Shown here in pieces: positions 6,610 through 6,682 of a stretch of 6,682 bases of DNA (the first letter of the stretch is position 1; each line of letters begins with the position of its first letter). The DNA comes from Thermoleptolyngbya sp046719575 (GTDB lineage: Bacteria > Cyanobacteriota > Cyanobacteriia > Elainellales > Elainellaceae): NCBI GenBank assembly GCA_046719575.1, contig JBDNCP010000227.1:1-6682 (forward strand), read 5' to 3'. A program made the position numbers and the translations under genes. The notes beneath the pieces are model-generated. The model was not told the origin of the DNA, ran no database searches, and was given only the letters and a program-made list of their open reading frames with translations.

Positions 6610-6682
6610 CTAGAAGCCACATGCCAGAAGCCACGCGCTAGAAGCCGAGAAACTAGAAGCCGAGAAACTAGAAGCCGAGAAA
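6610..6682. repeat. 15-bp tandem repeat array at the right edge
   Basis: Three perfect copies of CTAGAAGCCGAGAAA (6638-6652, 6653-6667, 6668-6682) run to the end of the window and probably beyond. Two degenerate units precede them (6610-6624 and 6625-6637), sharing the AGAAGCC core with different tails. The array lies 5' of the minus-strand hypothetical gene, whose ATG is at 6578. The units are contiguous with no spacers, so it is not a CRISPR array. The gradient from degenerate to perfect copies fits growth at the right side. Confidence 0.92.

Overview
The window looks like chromosomal DNA of a cyanobacterium. The HIP1 palindrome GCGATCGC occurs about 17 times in 6.7 kb by eye count, the DNA is GC-rich, and the ABC exporter and CAX exchanger resemble cyanobacterial versions. 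A filamentous Leptolyngbya- or Thermoleptolyngbya-like organism is my guess. The genus cannot be fixed from the sequence alone.

Layout: nine perfect 14-bp tandem repeats (1-126) run almost into the start codon of a HerA-type DNA-translocase ATPase gene (133-1818, +). About 800 bp without an intact gene follow (1819-2621). This stretch holds what look like decayed gene pieces: a minus-strand fragment ending at 1870 that resembles a TetR-family C-terminus, and a plus-strand relic that changes frame twice (about 2021-2415). The two meet head-to-head at a perfect 14-bp palindrome with HIP1 at its core. Next comes a complete ABC exporter half-transporter (2622-4466, -), then a 234-bp divergent intergenic region with two small tandem duplications. 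A CAX-type cation/proton exchanger follows (4701-5777, +), and convergent to it an unrecognised two-helix membrane protein (5853-6578, -). The window ends in a 15-bp tandem repeat (6610-6682) upstream of that last gene.

No operon is visible: all four intact genes differ in direction from their neighbours, so they are probably transcribed separately. HerA would act on DNA ends during repair. The ABC exporter and CAX protein are membrane transporters of unrelated type.

The strongest oddity is in the CAX protein. Its first half keeps the catalytic GNATEL motif, but the second half has GDVSGY where the family has GNxxEH, and LL where the family has a Gln. Half of the expected ion-binding site is therefore missing. 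Other points of interest are the possible rearrangement scar at a HIP1 site, the 19-bp duplication that copies the cax start codon and creates a 9-codon mini-ORF, and the tandem repeats lying directly 5' of two genes. No convincing new multi-gene system is present.
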